Assembly (NCBI GenBank): GCA_030041095.1
Contig: JASHON010000087.1
Span: forward strand, 1 to 64,000
DNA: 64,000 bases
Direction of reading: 5' to 3'
Source: Terriglobia bacterium
GTDB taxonomy: Bacteria; Acidobacteriota; Terriglobia; UBA7540
How positions within the stretch are numbered: the first letter of the stretch is position 1; every line of letters begins with the position of its first letter. A program made the translations under genes and the position numbers. This document shows, piece by piece, positions 9,163 to 18,313 of this stretch. The notes below the pieces were generated by a model that was not told the origin of the DNA, did not search any database, and worked only from the letters and a program-made list of their open reading frames with translations.

Positions 9163-9192
9163 TCTATACACCCGTGGCGGGGAGAATGTCAA
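9163..9192 (-). promoter_or_regulatory. Sigma-70-like promoter feeding the cobalamin riboswitch
   Basis: A perfect TTGACA (9192-9187) and TATAGA (9168-9163) are 18 bases apart on the minus strand, just after the stop codon of the HDOD gene. The predicted start near 9157 falls a few bases before the first riboswitch helix, so position and function agree. Confidence 0.55.
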
Positions 9193-9195
9193 ATC

Positions 9196-10038
9196 TCATT
9201 CAAGCGAGTTGATTCTCATGGCGACTTGAGTGGCAAGCTGTTCAGGATCGCTGCGGAACCGCAGCCGCTCCCGGTCGGGCAGAGTTCGTAGGACTTCTTG
9301 AAGTGAATGAGGCTCCTGCGGACGGACGGCTTCGAACCCGACCGCATCGGCCATGAGGCAGCCATAGTGCACGATCGACACAATATCGAATTTCCCGGAA
9401 GGCTTTTCGTGATGGTGAGTCGCGACCTCGACGAACGGCTTAGGAAGTTTCCACGCTTGTGTCAGCCAGGCTCCTGCGTGGCAATGGTCCATGCCGAAGA
9501 GCTCCCGCTCCTGTTCGAGGATATCAACTGGCTTTTCGTCGGCGGCAGCCAGGAGATTGGCATATTCCATCGGCTTGATCATTCCCAAAGCAAGCCTTCC
9601 CACATCATGCAGCAGGCCGGCGATATACGCGAACTCTTTTTCCATCAAGGCTGCCTTCGCAAGGTCCTCCGCCAAAAACGCGGAAGCGAGGCTGTGCCGC
9701 CAACAAGCAAGCAACGCGGGGATTTGGAAGGACTTCGTCAGATAGCCCTTCATCGCCACCGTAAGAGCGATCGCTTTTACGCGCTCGGCGCCCATGAGCG
9801 CCGTGGCCTGCAGGATATTTCTCACTTCCGACCGGAAGCCGAAGAGCGCGGAATTGGCAATAGTCAGGATTTCAAGTGACAGCGCAGGGTCGGCTTGGAT
9901 TTCGCGTGTCAGCTCCTTCATCCCGACGTCATCCTTGGAGAGCAGCTTCAACACCCTCATGGCGACCGCTGGAAAAGGAGGCAAATCAATGAGAGCCCAG
10001 GGTCGCTGGGCATGGGTACGCTGCAAAGTCACCGGCAT
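9196..10038 (-). CDS. HDOD-domain signalling protein
   Basis: The 280-residue protein is almost entirely one HDOD domain: LPPFPAVAMRVLKLLSKDD near the N-terminus, IQADPALSLEILTIANSALF, then the HD-like GLLHDVGRLALGM (about residues 140-152) and HCHAGAWLTQAWKLP. HDOD proteins are regulatory relatives of HD phosphohydrolases and usually bind partners or nucleotides rather than hydrolyse; here the His-Asp pair is kept, so catalysis is not excluded. It is cytoplasmic with no attached receiver or GGDEF domain. It lies upstream of the B12 receptor in the same direction but the receptor has its own promoter. Confidence 0.9.
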   Translation of the reverse strand: MPVTLQRTHAQRPWALIDLPPFPAVAMRVLKLLSKDDVGMKELTREIQADPALSLEILTIANSALFGFRSEVRNILQATALMGAERVKAIALTVAMKGYLTKSFQIPALLACWRHSLASAFLAEDLAKAALMEKEFAYIAGLLHDVGRLALGMIKPMEYANLLAAADEKPVDILEQERELFGMDHCHAGAWLTQAWKLPKPFVEVATHHHEKPSGKFDIVSIVHYGCLMADAVGFEAVRPQEPHSLQEVLRTLPDRERLRFRSDPEQLATQVAMRINSLE

Positions 10039-10525
10039 ACGCTAGATCTCCGACACCTAATTAAATCGGCAGCAAGAGCGTTTACTTTAATGATAACATT
10101 CTTAACGACGTAATGTCTTCAGCGAGCCGAAGAGAGCGAGCTCGTGGTTGATCAGGTTTGACCGTCAGGCGCGCCCGGCCTTCTTAACAATAATAGGCTA
10201 CATGCATATGACGGCGACGAACGCAAGACCAACTATCCCTGTTAGTTTATGAAGACAAGCTAGTTGTACGCATCTCCCCTGTGATATACCAGTAAATTGT
10301 TGAATAAAGGTGCGATAGACCAATATGAGAGGTTCGAAAATTGCCGAATCCTAAGAAGTTGTTGAAAGCGATTAAGTTAGTTGCGTGCGCCGCACGCGGC
10401 TTTCAGCAGCCCATGTGGCCCGTGACAACCGACGACGGATCGGACGCAAACGCTAGGCTCCGTCCGGTTGCTTGGGAGTGCACCGATTGATAAACTGTTG
10501 TAACGTTCAGCCATTCAGAACGACT
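10039..10525. other. Intergenic region between divergent HDOD and rsmI genes
   Basis: This stretch is visibly richer in A and T than its surroundings (notably 10050-10110 and 10190-10380). I see no convincing gene, RNA or repeat in it. As it separates two divergent genes it should hold both promoters, but no pair of boxes stands out. Confidence 0.4.
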
Positions 10526-11413
10526 ATGCCCACTCTCAATTCCGATAAAAATCATGCAGCCGATACCGTTCCCGGCGAGCTTTTTCTAGTCGCCACGCCC
10601 ATCGGGAATCTTGAAGACATCACCTTCCGGGCTGTGCGCACGCTGAAGGAAGCGGAATTGATCGCCTGTGAGGATACGCGGCGCACCAAAATCCTTTTGG
10701 ACCATTATGCAATCCAGGCCGAGCTCCTCAGCTATCACGAGCATAACGAATTGACCCGGGCGCCCGAGCTTGTCTTGCGGATGGAGGGCGGCGCACGCGT
10801 GGCGCTAGTTTCCGACGCTGGCATGCCGATTATTTCCGACCCGGGCTACCGGCTCGTCAAGCTGGCGCTACGCCACAACATCCGCGTGACGCCGATTCCA
10901 GGAGCTTCTGCCTTCGTTGCCACGCTGGCTGCGGCCGGTTTGCCGGTCGAGCCCTTCCGGTTTCTGGGTTTCCTTCCGAGCAAAAAGTCTCAGCGAATCG
11001 CACGTCTTCGGGAATTGGCGGGCGCTCGCGAAATGCTGGTCTTCTATGAAGCTCCGCATCGGGCAGTTGAAATGATCCGGGACTTGCTCGCTGTTCTGGG
11101 TGACCGGGAAACGGTTGTGGGACGTGAAGTGACCAAATTGCACGAAGAGTTCATTCGCGGGCGCTCATCGGCGGTGCTGGCTTTGCTCTCCAAAAAGCCG
11201 CTTAAGGGAGAGCTCACGATTCTTGTGGGCCCGCTGGAGAAAGGTGGCGCAAAGTCGGGTGCGGCTCCAGACGAGGTGCGGCTCCGGGCCCAGATTGCCG
11301 AGTTGATGACTAGCCGGCATCTTACCGAGCGAGAAGCGCTGAAAGCGTTAGCCAGGACCACCGGCGTTCCCAGAAGTGAACTTTACCGTCGATGGCAGTT
11401 ACTTAAACCATGA
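10526..11413 (+). CDS. rsmI: 16S rRNA (cytidine-1402 2'-O)-methyltransferase RsmI
   Basis: RsmI methylates the ribose of C1402 in 16S rRNA with S-adenosylmethionine. The family signature is complete: LFLVATPIGNLEDITFRAV, ACEDTRRTKILL, LVSDAGMPIISDPGYRLV, PIPGASAFVATLAAAGLP and FLGFLPSKKSQR. The C-terminal tail (SRHLTEREALKALARTTGVP) is the usual helical extension. The frame is open back to a TTG at 10472, but the ATG at 10526 gives the normal length of about 295 residues, so I use it. Its TGA overlaps, as ATGA, the first codon of the methyltransferase remnant. Confidence 0.95.
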   Translation: MPTLNSDKNHAADTVPGELFLVATPIGNLEDITFRAVRTLKEAELIACEDTRRTKILLDHYAIQAELLSYHEHNELTRAPELVLRMEGGARVALVSDAGMPIISDPGYRLVKLALRHNIRVTPIPGASAFVATLAAAGLPVEPFRFLGFLPSKKSQRIARLRELAGAREMLVFYEAPHRAVEMIRDLLAVLGDRETVVGREVTKLHEEFIRGRSSAVLALLSKKPLKGELTILVGPLEKGGAKSGAAPDEVRLRAQIAELMTSRHLTEREALKALARTTGVPRSELYRRWQLLKP

Positions 11414-11720
11414 TCCCTAACGACCTCAATGAGACCTTGCGCGCGTTTATGGAAAGCCGCGCAGCGCTCACGGCGCTTGAATTGGATATTTTCAGCGCCG
11501 TCGGCTCCTTCGAGCCTTATCGTTGGCCGCCGCGGGGATTGATTTGCGGCCGAAATCGAGCCAGCGCGCTTTTGCAGCTCAAGGTCGCGCCTCAGACTTC
11601 CTCGGGTTTAGCAAGTTGCGGAGAGGCGCCAATCTGTCCTGCTGAGCCAAGCGAAGCATCTCATTATTTGCTTGTATGGAAATGCTGGGATTCTTCTCTA
11701 TGCTTGGAATGGCGGGCTTC
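11410..11720 (+). pseudogene. Remnant of a SAM-dependent O-methyltransferase (N-terminal dimerisation part)
   Basis: The first 30 residues (ETLRAFMESRAALTALELDI and on) match the start of O-methyltransferases with an N-terminal dimerisation domain. The similarity then jumps to another frame (AAAGIDLRP followed by RASDFLGFSKLRRGANLS) and returns to the first with EASHYLL, so at least two frameshifts are present. The catalytic methyltransferase domain is absent: the 3' end of the opposite-strand receptor gene begins at 11821. The intact 4-base overlap with rsmI suggests the lost gene was once coupled to it. Confidence 0.5.
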
Positions 11721-11820
11721 GAGAGATTTCTTCAGCCACGTACTGAAAAGCTGCGGTATCCGCCCTGCCCGCAGGCAGACGGCTGGCAGGTTTCGATGCG
11801 AACGCCGCACTTTAGCCTCG

Positions 11821-14800
11821 CTACCAAATAAACTTCAACCCAAATTGGATCTGCCTTGACGGGGTGGTCGTGCTGCTGATAACGCCGGCGGTCGGCGATG
11901 GCGTCCCCGAGCTCGAGGTAAACACGATCGGATTTGGCACGTTGAAATTGGCGCGGTTGAGCACGTTGAAGAATTCCGCGCGAAACTGGAGCTGAACTCG
12001 CTCGGAAAGCGAGGTCGTCTTCAGAAGCCCGGCGTCGAGTGTCGCAAGCCCTGGACCGATCAGCGCGTCTCGGGCGACATTTTCATAAGTTCCATTGGGA
12101 GGAATGACGAAGGCCAGAGGGTTGAAGTATTCGGTGGGACCTCCCAAAATGATGTTTCCAGTAAACGCGGGATTGTAAGACGGCCTGATCGGATTCTTCG
12201 TGTCGCCATTGTTGGTCGGGTTGAAGCCGAGAAGTGTTGAGAACGGAATGCCGGATTGCATGCTGGCAATGCCGGTCAACGCCCATCCACTCACCAGCTT
12301 TCCCTGCCATCCTTGCGCCTGGCTGAATAAGGTATGCCCGCGCCCCGCGGGCAGATCGTAGGTGCTGTTGATGGCCGCCTGCTGCCTCACATCGAATGGG
12401 GAGGGTCCCCAATCGAGCATCGGATTGCCGGGATACATCACGTAGGCGGCCGTATTGGCGGAAACGCTGGGAAGCCAGGACGCGCCGTCATCCAGGCTCT
12501 TCGAATAGGTGTAGACACCGCGCACTTGCAATCCGCGCTCGAAGTGGTGGTTGACATCCACCTGGAGCGCATTGTAAGCGCTGAGGCCTTCCGAGAACCA
12601 GGTGGTCGAGTTGGCGACGGCCGGGTTGGCAAGCGGCGCACCTTTCCGGTAGTAAATGGTTCCAGCGGGCAGCGTGGCCGGGCAGGGCGCGTTCGGGCAA
12701 ACAGTCGGGAATGGCTCATTGGCGTCCAGAAGCAGCATCTCATGATAGCCCCGCGAACCGACGTAGCCCAGGCTCAGGAGTGTCTTCGGAGCGATCTCCT
12801 GCTCGATTTTAAATGAATACTCCACCACGCCGGGCGTTTGCGCGTTGGGTTGGATGCCTCCCGGACTCACGAGTTCGCCCGAAGAAAGAGTGGCGCCCGG
12901 CGTGATATGCAGCGATGAGACAGCCTGGTTTTCCAGGACCAGGGTCGTATTGAACGGAGCATTCTGATCGAAGCGAACGCTGAGATTATCGAGCAGGGTG
13001 TAATACACGCCGGCGCCGGCGTGAATCACCGTTTTCCCTTTGCCGAATGGATCCCAAGCCAGGCCGATACGAGGCTCCGGGAGAAAGCGGGCGTTATTCA
13101 CCGTGAAAACCGAACTGCCAATGCGCGGCTGAGTGTCAATGACGCCGCCCGGTCCGAAGAGATAATTGGAGGCCCTCCCGAAGGCTTCATTCCAGCCATT
13201 TGTGAACTCGTCGCGCAATCCCACGGTCAGCTCCAGATTTGGCCTCAGCTTCATGGCGTCTTTTAAGTAAAGAGCGCCGTCGAGGGAACGCCAGCTCATG
13301 GGCGTGGGAGCGGGTGTGGCCGTGAAACTTGATACCGCGCCTTGCAACAAGCCGGTGACGCTGTTGAAGGACGCGATGCCGTATTGATTGGTCACCATCG
13401 TATCGTTTGCTTGAATCCGCTGCAACCATCCGCCGGCGCTGAGCAGATGAACGCCTTGGGTCCAATCGACGTGATCCTGGTAAGTGAACAGATTGCGGGC
13501 AGCAATCATCGGGCCGGAAGTCGCGCCTGCGGTAGAAAGCTGCGACGATCCCCTCGTCGTCGCTCCACCGCCAACAACGAGTGAACCAACCGGCTTTCCC
13601 TCGACGAAGCCGGGCGCAGTGACCGTGGAGAGGCCCGCAAAATAAAGGCTCCCGCGCGAAAAACCAACCTCCGCCACATTCACGGCATGCGGCGTAAGAA
13701 CATGAGTTTCCTGGAGGCTTACCACCTGCTCGCGAAGCGCTTCTTGAACGATGCTGAAGGGGTCCGCGAGGGGCGTCCAGTCGGCGCTATCGTCCACCGT
13801 ATAGGCACCCACGAGCATGTCTTTTTCGTCGAACGTACGGTCCAGACGCACGGTTCCGAAATCCTCGCGAATGGTTTGGCGGGGATGGCTGAAAGCTTCG
13901 CCCACGCCGCCGCCGAGGTCCGGTCCGTTCTGCGCGGGCCAGAGAGCAAGTAGCGGCGCAACGCCCGGCGCGAGGCCAACGTTCACCAGCGTCCCATTTG
14001 GACCAGGCAGGAGACCAAGCCGGGCATTATTGTCTGGCACGAGCGTGACGTCACTCAGCCCCAGACTCTGCCGAAAGCCTTCGTAATTGCCAAAAATGAA
14101 GGTTTTGTTTTTCTGGATGGGGCCGCCCAGCGCACCACCAAACTCGTTGCGCTCGAACCCGGGAATTGCTCCCTCATCGAAAAAGTTGCGCGCATCCAGC
14201 GCGCTATTGCGGAGAAAATCATAGGCCGTGCCGTGGACGTCGTCGCTGCCGGACTTGGTGACGATGTTCACCTGCGCTCCGGAGCGTTTGCCATATTGTG
14301 CGCCGTAAGTATCCGATAGGACGTTGAATTCGCGGACAGCATCCACCCCCAGCAGCTCACCGCTGCTGCCGCCAGGCGTTACATTCATTTCGCTCACGCT
14401 CGTATATTCAACGCCGTTGAGAAGAAAAAGATTTTCCTGTGGCCGCCGGCCTGAGACCGCGAACATATTGGCTACCGCGGAAGGGCTTGCGCCGAGGCCG
14501 CCACTTCGTTGGGCGCTGTAGTTGACGATGCCGGGATTCAACGTCAAGAGTTCATCGTAGCTTCGCCCATTGAGAGGCAACTCCTGAAGTTGGCGCTCGC
14601 CCACAAGGCCGGCCGTAGCCTGCGACGTGGTGTTCACCACCGGCAATTCCTCCTTGACCGTCACCACCTGCTTTACGGCGCTCGGTCGCAGCCTGACGTT
14701 GACGACTTCCCGCTGGCCCACGATCAACGTCACTCCCGTCACCGTTTCCGTATCAAATCCGTGCTTGTGCGCGGTCACGGTATATTGGCCCAATTCGAGC

Positions 14801-15045
14801 GAAGGAGCGTAGTACACGCCGGAGCTATCGGTCGTAACCGAGCGGCTGATGCGCTTGGCCACGTTCGTTATGACGACAGTCGCATTGGGAACGACGGCGC
14901 CCGAAGGATCTGTTACGGTTCCGTTGATGGACCCGCCAGCTTGTCCCTTGGCCGAGATCGCGAGAGCGAAGATCAGCGAAACGGCCAGCAGCGTCTCGTG
15001 TAAGATCACTTCAAGCTGGTTTCGTTTGCCAGGATTTACGTTCAT
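11821..15045 (-). CDS. Oar-like TonB-dependent outer-membrane receptor
   Basis: This 1074-residue protein starts after a good AGGAGAAG ribosome-binding site. It has a signal peptide (about 14-35), a carboxypeptidase-regulatory-like domain (GSINGTVTDPSGAVVPNATV), a plug (QLQELPLNGRSYDELLTLNP; VAGRRPQENLFLLNGVEYTS-like region; GAQYGKRSGAQVNIVTKSG) and a large barrel containing the family's typical DFLRNSALDARNFFD. It ends in RQIQFGLKFIW with a terminal aromatic. Such receptors import or bind large substrates with TonB energy. No SusD partner is present, as is usual for this receptor type. The substrate cannot be inferred, since flanking genes are unrelated. Confidence 0.92.
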   Translation of the reverse strand: MNVNPGKRNQLEVILHETLLAVSLIFALAISAKGQAGGSINGTVTDPSGAVVPNATVVITNVAKRISRSVTTDSSGVYYAPSLELGQYTVTAHKHGFDTETVTGVTLIVGQREVVNVRLRPSAVKQVVTVKEELPVVNTTSQATAGLVGERQLQELPLNGRSYDELLTLNPGIVNYSAQRSGGLGASPSAVANMFAVSGRRPQENLFLLNGVEYTSVSEMNVTPGGSSGELLGVDAVREFNVLSDTYGAQYGKRSGAQVNIVTKSGSDDVHGTAYDFLRNSALDARNFFDEGAIPGFERNEFGGALGGPIQKNKTFIFGNYEGFRQSLGLSDVTLVPDNNARLGLLPGPNGTLVNVGLAPGVAPLLALWPAQNGPDLGGGVGEAFSHPRQTIREDFGTVRLDRTFDEKDMLVGAYTVDDSADWTPLADPFSIVQEALREQVVSLQETHVLTPHAVNVAEVGFSRGSLYFAGLSTVTAPGFVEGKPVGSLVVGGGATTRGSSQLSTAGATSGPMIAARNLFTYQDHVDWTQGVHLLSAGGWLQRIQANDTMVTNQYGIASFNSVTGLLQGAVSSFTATPAPTPMSWRSLDGALYLKDAMKLRPNLELTVGLRDEFTNGWNEAFGRASNYLFGPGGVIDTQPRIGSSVFTVNNARFLPEPRIGLAWDPFGKGKTVIHAGAGVYYTLLDNLSVRFDQNAPFNTTLVLENQAVSSLHITPGATLSSGELVSPGGIQPNAQTPGVVEYSFKIEQEIAPKTLLSLGYVGSRGYHEMLLLDANEPFPTVCPNAPCPATLPAGTIYYRKGAPLANPAVANSTTWFSEGLSAYNALQVDVNHHFERGLQVRGVYTYSKSLDDGASWLPSVSANTAAYVMYPGNPMLDWGPSPFDVRQQAAINSTYDLPAGRGHTLFSQAQGWQGKLVSGWALTGIASMQSGIPFSTLLGFNPTNNGDTKNPIRPSYNPAFTGNIILGGPTEYFNPLAFVIPPNGTYENVARDALIGPGLATLDAGLLKTTSLSERVQLQFRAEFFNVLNRANFNVPNPIVFTSSSGTPSPTAGVISSTTTPSRQIQFGLKFIW

Positions 15046-15497
15046 GGTCTTCTCCTAACAGGTTGCCGAAAGGCTTTCCGGAAGGCCGTCATGCTGCGCT
15101 GAGAGATGCGGCCAGCGCCCGTCTATCAGACGGCGGGCGAGGACCCATCAACGGTACATTTTGGCATGCGGAATTTTCTGGAAGCTGTGACGCGGCTCAC
15201 GCCGTTATGCGAGTGAGATCGGTTCATTGGCGGACACCTTCTCATGATCTCTCGTGGCGGGAATAACGCATCCCTTAAACACGGACGAACTGGGGCTGCA
15301 AAAGCCTTATCGCTATTGTGCGCGCGAACTGCGCGGCGAGAGGGTTAAATGTCCGTAAAAAGAGGGCGTACACCGTTTTTACGGCCTTGGGATTAACAGG
15401 GATCGTTATGCCGGGACAAGGTGGCAGAGAACGAAATCATAGGGACCACCGTCCCAACCGCCGTGGCCGGCGAGACGCAAGCGCTGCAAGGTTTTCG
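15046..15497. other. Intergenic region with a perfect A5/T5 inverted repeat (15353-15384)
   Basis: CCGTAAAAA (15353-15361) and TTTTTACGG (15376-15384) form a perfect 9-bp stem with a 14-base loop. It sits downstream of the ABC genes and upstream of the receptor gene, all on the minus strand, so it could be the ABC operon's terminator, although the T run is inside the stem rather than after it. The receptor promoter should lie between it and 15046; no clear boxes seen. Nothing else recognisable. Confidence 0.4.
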
Positions 15498-16337
15498 CTA
15501 TCGTACGACGTTCGGGTAAAGCCGGGCGGTCACTAACACAAGCGCGGCAAAAATACCCAATTGAACGTAGAGGTCGGCGGTGAGGCCGAACACCGATTGT
15601 CCTCCGACCACCATCAAAGCCCGAAGCGCATCGACCTGGTAGCTGAGTGGATTGACACGCGCCAAGACCCGAAGCCACGCAGGCATGACGCTCAGCGGGT
15701 AGATGGCGTTGCTCGCAAAGAAGAGCGGCATGGTGAGCACTTGTCCGATGCCCATGAAGCGCTCGCGCGTCTTGACGAGGCACGCGACGGCGAGGGAAAA
15801 AGTAGAAAACAGCGCCGAGCTGAGAATGACGAACCCCATCACTCCGGCGATGGCGCCAACGCTGAATCGGATGGGAACGCGTAAGAGAACGGCGAGGACA
15901 TAAACAATCACACCCTGGGAAATGCCGCGCACTCCTGCTGAAACAGCCTTGCCCAGGACCAAGGCGCTCCGCGCGGCCGGAGTGACCATGAGCTTTTGAA
16001 GGATGCCGAGGTCGCGCTCCCAGATGATGCTGATGCCATAAAAGATGGCGATGAAGAGGACGCTCTGCGCAAGGATTCCCGGAACCATAAACGTCAGGTA
16101 GCTCAACCCCCCCGTGGGGAACGCCCGCGAGCGGCCAAAAACCTGCCCGAAGACGAGCAGCCAGAGTGTCGGCTGAATGGCTCGCGTCAGCAGCTCGATG
16201 GGATCGCGTCTGAGCTTGCGCAGCTCCACTTCCGCAAGCGCTGAAACATCCCGAAAAAAAGCCCCGATCGCCGGCTCGTCAATTAAGGCGCTGTGCGGTC
16301 CGGCGGGTGCGGGCGATGTCAGTAAATCTTCCGCCAT
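15498..16337 (-). CDS. ABC-2 type transporter permease (DrrB-like)
   Basis: About 280 residues with six predicted membrane segments typical of ABC-2 permeases: QPTLWLLVFGQVFG, YLTFMVPGILAQSVLFIAIF, the conserved IWERDLGILQKLMVTPAARS loop, then GVIVYVLAVLLRVPI, GFVILSSALFSTFSLAVACL and a last segment near the C-terminus (LGIFAALVLVTARLYP). Together with the ATPase encoded just upstream it should form an exporter of the drug or lipid class. The start overlaps the ATPase gene by about 60 bases; a longer form begins at 16358. The exported compound cannot be told from sequence. Confidence 0.87.
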   Translation of the reverse strand: MAEDLLTSPAPAGPHSALIDEPAIGAFFRDVSALAEVELRKLRRDPIELLTRAIQPTLWLLVFGQVFGRSRAFPTGGLSYLTFMVPGILAQSVLFIAIFYGISIIWERDLGILQKLMVTPAARSALVLGKAVSAGVRGISQGVIVYVLAVLLRVPIRFSVGAIAGVMGFVILSSALFSTFSLAVACLVKTRERFMGIGQVLTMPLFFASNAIYPLSVMPAWLRVLARVNPLSYQVDALRALMVVGGQSVFGLTADLYVQLGIFAALVLVTARLYPNVVR

Positions 16338-17130
16338 TCTCGATGGAACCTCCTGCAAAATGAACGAAGACCTCGTTGAGATCTGCTGCAGGCGATACCT
16401 GAGCCTTCAGGGTTGCAGGCGCCCCGATGGCTACAGCCTCGCCCAAATGCATGATGGCGATGGTATCGCAGAGCTCGTCTGCCTCCTCCATATCGTGGGT
16501 GGTCATCAGCACGGTCGTCCTGAATTCGTCTCGAAGCCCGCGCAAGTGCTCCCACACGGCATGGCGCGCCATGGGATCTAATCCCACGGTTGGCTCGTCG
16601 AGAAAAAGCACGATAGGATGGTGCATCATAGATTGCGCGATCTCGAGCTTCCGAATCATTCCTCCTGAATAGTTCCGGACCAGAGTGTTTGCAGCATCGC
16701 TGAGAGCCATGTGATGCAACGCTTCGTCGATACGTGCTCGTCTGAACCGGCGCTCGATGCCGTATAACCGGGCGAAAAGTTGCAGGTTCTCGAACCCTGT
16801 CAACGCGCCATCGGCGGAAATCATCTGAGAGACATATCCAATGCTGCGCCGGACACGCACGGCGTCTCGCACGATGTCGAAGCCTGCCACCTGGGCCGTG
16901 CCGGCGCTTGGGGCCAAAACTGTGGTCAACATTTTGACGGTTGTTGTCTTGCCGGCGCCGTTCGGTCCTAGCAAGCCGAAGATGCAGCCACGGGGCACGC
17001 GCAACGACAATGATTTAACGGCAGTCAACGAGCCAAACCGACGGGTAAGATTCTGCGTAGCCACCGCGGGCGGCCGATCGAGCTGCCTCCCGGCATGAGC
17101 CTCCGTTTCGTCGCCGTATTGATCCGCCAT
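16279..17130 (-). CDS. ABC transporter ATP-binding protein (DrrA-like)
   Basis: A 283-residue single nucleotide-binding domain. Walker A is GLLGPNGAGKTTT, the Q-loop region is YVSQMIS, the signature is YSGGMIRKLEIA, Walker B is VLFLDEPTVGLDP and the switch His is in LMTTHDMEEAD. The C-terminal extension after about residue 215 is typical of the daunorubicin-exporter group. It is the first gene of a two-gene operon and overlaps the permease gene, which indicates coupled translation. Confidence 0.93.
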   Translation of the reverse strand: MADQYGDETEAHAGRQLDRPPAVATQNLTRRFGSLTAVKSLSLRVPRGCIFGLLGPNGAGKTTTVKMLTTVLAPSAGTAQVAGFDIVRDAVRVRRSIGYVSQMISADGALTGFENLQLFARLYGIERRFRRARIDEALHHMALSDAANTLVRNYSGGMIRKLEIAQSMMHHPIVLFLDEPTVGLDPMARHAVWEHLRGLRDEFRTTVLMTTHDMEEADELCDTIAIMHLGEAVAIGAPATLKAQVSPAADLNEVFVHFAGGSIENGGRFTDIARTRRTAQRLN

Positions 17131-17221
17131 ACCTGAAGCTTCAGGGTAGGCGTCACCTTGCCTGACGGGCTGTGACGGCCGTCACCTTCAATGCCCCAGG
17201 GATCATCTTGGGAAGCGCTTG

Positions 17222-18277
17222 TCAGTGCACCAGGCAGCCGCGATTGTGGAAGGATTCGTTATGGCTGGAGGGCGGATCGGCAATGTGGAATTGCTCATCC
17301 GTATTGAAGAGTGCAGCGAAGAATTGATCCACGCGGTCGAGAACCTCGCCGGTGGTCTGAGCGCTCTGAACGCGCCGGCGCAGGTCCGTCCCATTCCGGA
17401 CACCGTGGGTGAACCAACTTGCGAATTGTTTCATCTTGCCGATGGCGCCGGGCTGGCTTTCCTCAACCAGCATGGCGTAATAGGAGCGTATAAGCTGATA
17501 ACGGTCAGCGTCTGACGGTTCGGTAAAGGTTCCCGTCGCAAAGTAGTCCATCATTTGTCTGAAGATCCAGGGGTTTGCCGGTGCAGCGCGGCCGATCATC
17601 ACCGCGTCGCAGTGAGTACGCTCCCAAAGGGCGGATGCGGCTTGGGGCGTGGTGACATCGCCGTTGCCGATGACGGGAATGCGAACGCTCTCTTTCACTT
17701 GCTGGATGATTTCCCAGTTTGCGGCCCCGCTATAACCCTGCATGCGGGTACGGGGATGAACGGCAACGGCCTCCACGCCGCATTCTTCTGCCATGCGGGC
17801 CACGGGGACCGCAACGATTTCGTCATCGCTCCATCCTGAGCGGATCTTGGCCGTGAACGGAATGCGGACGGACGAACGGATCCGGCTGAAAATCCGGCCG
17901 AGCAGCGGTAAGTCGCGCAGGAGCCCCGATCCTCCGCACTTCACAACTTTTTTCGCAGGACAACCCAGGTTGAGGTCGATGAGGTCAAAGCCGAGGTCTT
18001 CGATCATTCGAGCTGCTTCAGACAAATGGTCGGGATCGGCGCCGAAGATTTGCGCGGAGATCGGCCGCTCCTCATCCTTGTAATAAAGAAAGCGCTGCGA
18101 CTTCAGGTTCTGCCGGATCATGCCTTCGCTCGATACGAACTCCGTCATGATCAGGCCGCACCCTCTGAGCTGCTTGATGAAGCGGCGGAAGACTGTGTCG
18201 GTGATTCCGGCCATCGGCGCGAGGATGTGAGCCGGCCGAATGCTGGCGTTCCGAATTCTCAGTTCGTCGAAGACCAT
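17222..18277 (-). CDS. dus: tRNA-dihydrouridine synthase
   Basis: Dus enzymes reduce uridine to dihydrouridine in the D-loop of tRNA using FMN and NADPH. Visible are the FMN-binding start ILAPMAGITDTVFR, LIMTEFVSSEGM, the active-site Cys in DLNLGCPAKKVVKCGGSG, the substrate motif VAVHPRTRMQGYSG, and the C-terminal FMN motif IPVIGNGDV followed by DAVMIGRAAPANPWIF. Length (351) is normal and the pattern is closest to the DusB group. It lies 36 bases downstream of the FabZ-like gene in the same direction and may be the last gene of that operon. Confidence 0.93.
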   Translation of the reverse strand: MVFDELRIRNASIRPAHILAPMAGITDTVFRRFIKQLRGCGLIMTEFVSSEGMIRQNLKSQRFLYYKDEERPISAQIFGADPDHLSEAARMIEDLGFDLIDLNLGCPAKKVVKCGGSGLLRDLPLLGRIFSRIRSSVRIPFTAKIRSGWSDDEIVAVPVARMAEECGVEAVAVHPRTRMQGYSGAANWEIIQQVKESVRIPVIGNGDVTTPQAASALWERTHCDAVMIGRAAPANPWIFRQMMDYFATGTFTEPSDADRYQLIRSYYAMLVEESQPGAIGKMKQFASWFTHGVRNGTDLRRRVQSAQTTGEVLDRVDQFFAALFNTDEQFHIADPPSSHNESFHNRGCLVH

Positions 18278-18313
18278 GGGATCAGAACTAAGAAGCAGGA
18301 GACGAGAGAAATC

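Noticed and set aside
11764-11791. Possible further REP hairpin (CTGCC-CGCA-GGCAG and a nearby CTGGCAG)
   Set aside because: The core does not match the other REP hairpins in the window and the pairing is ambiguous.
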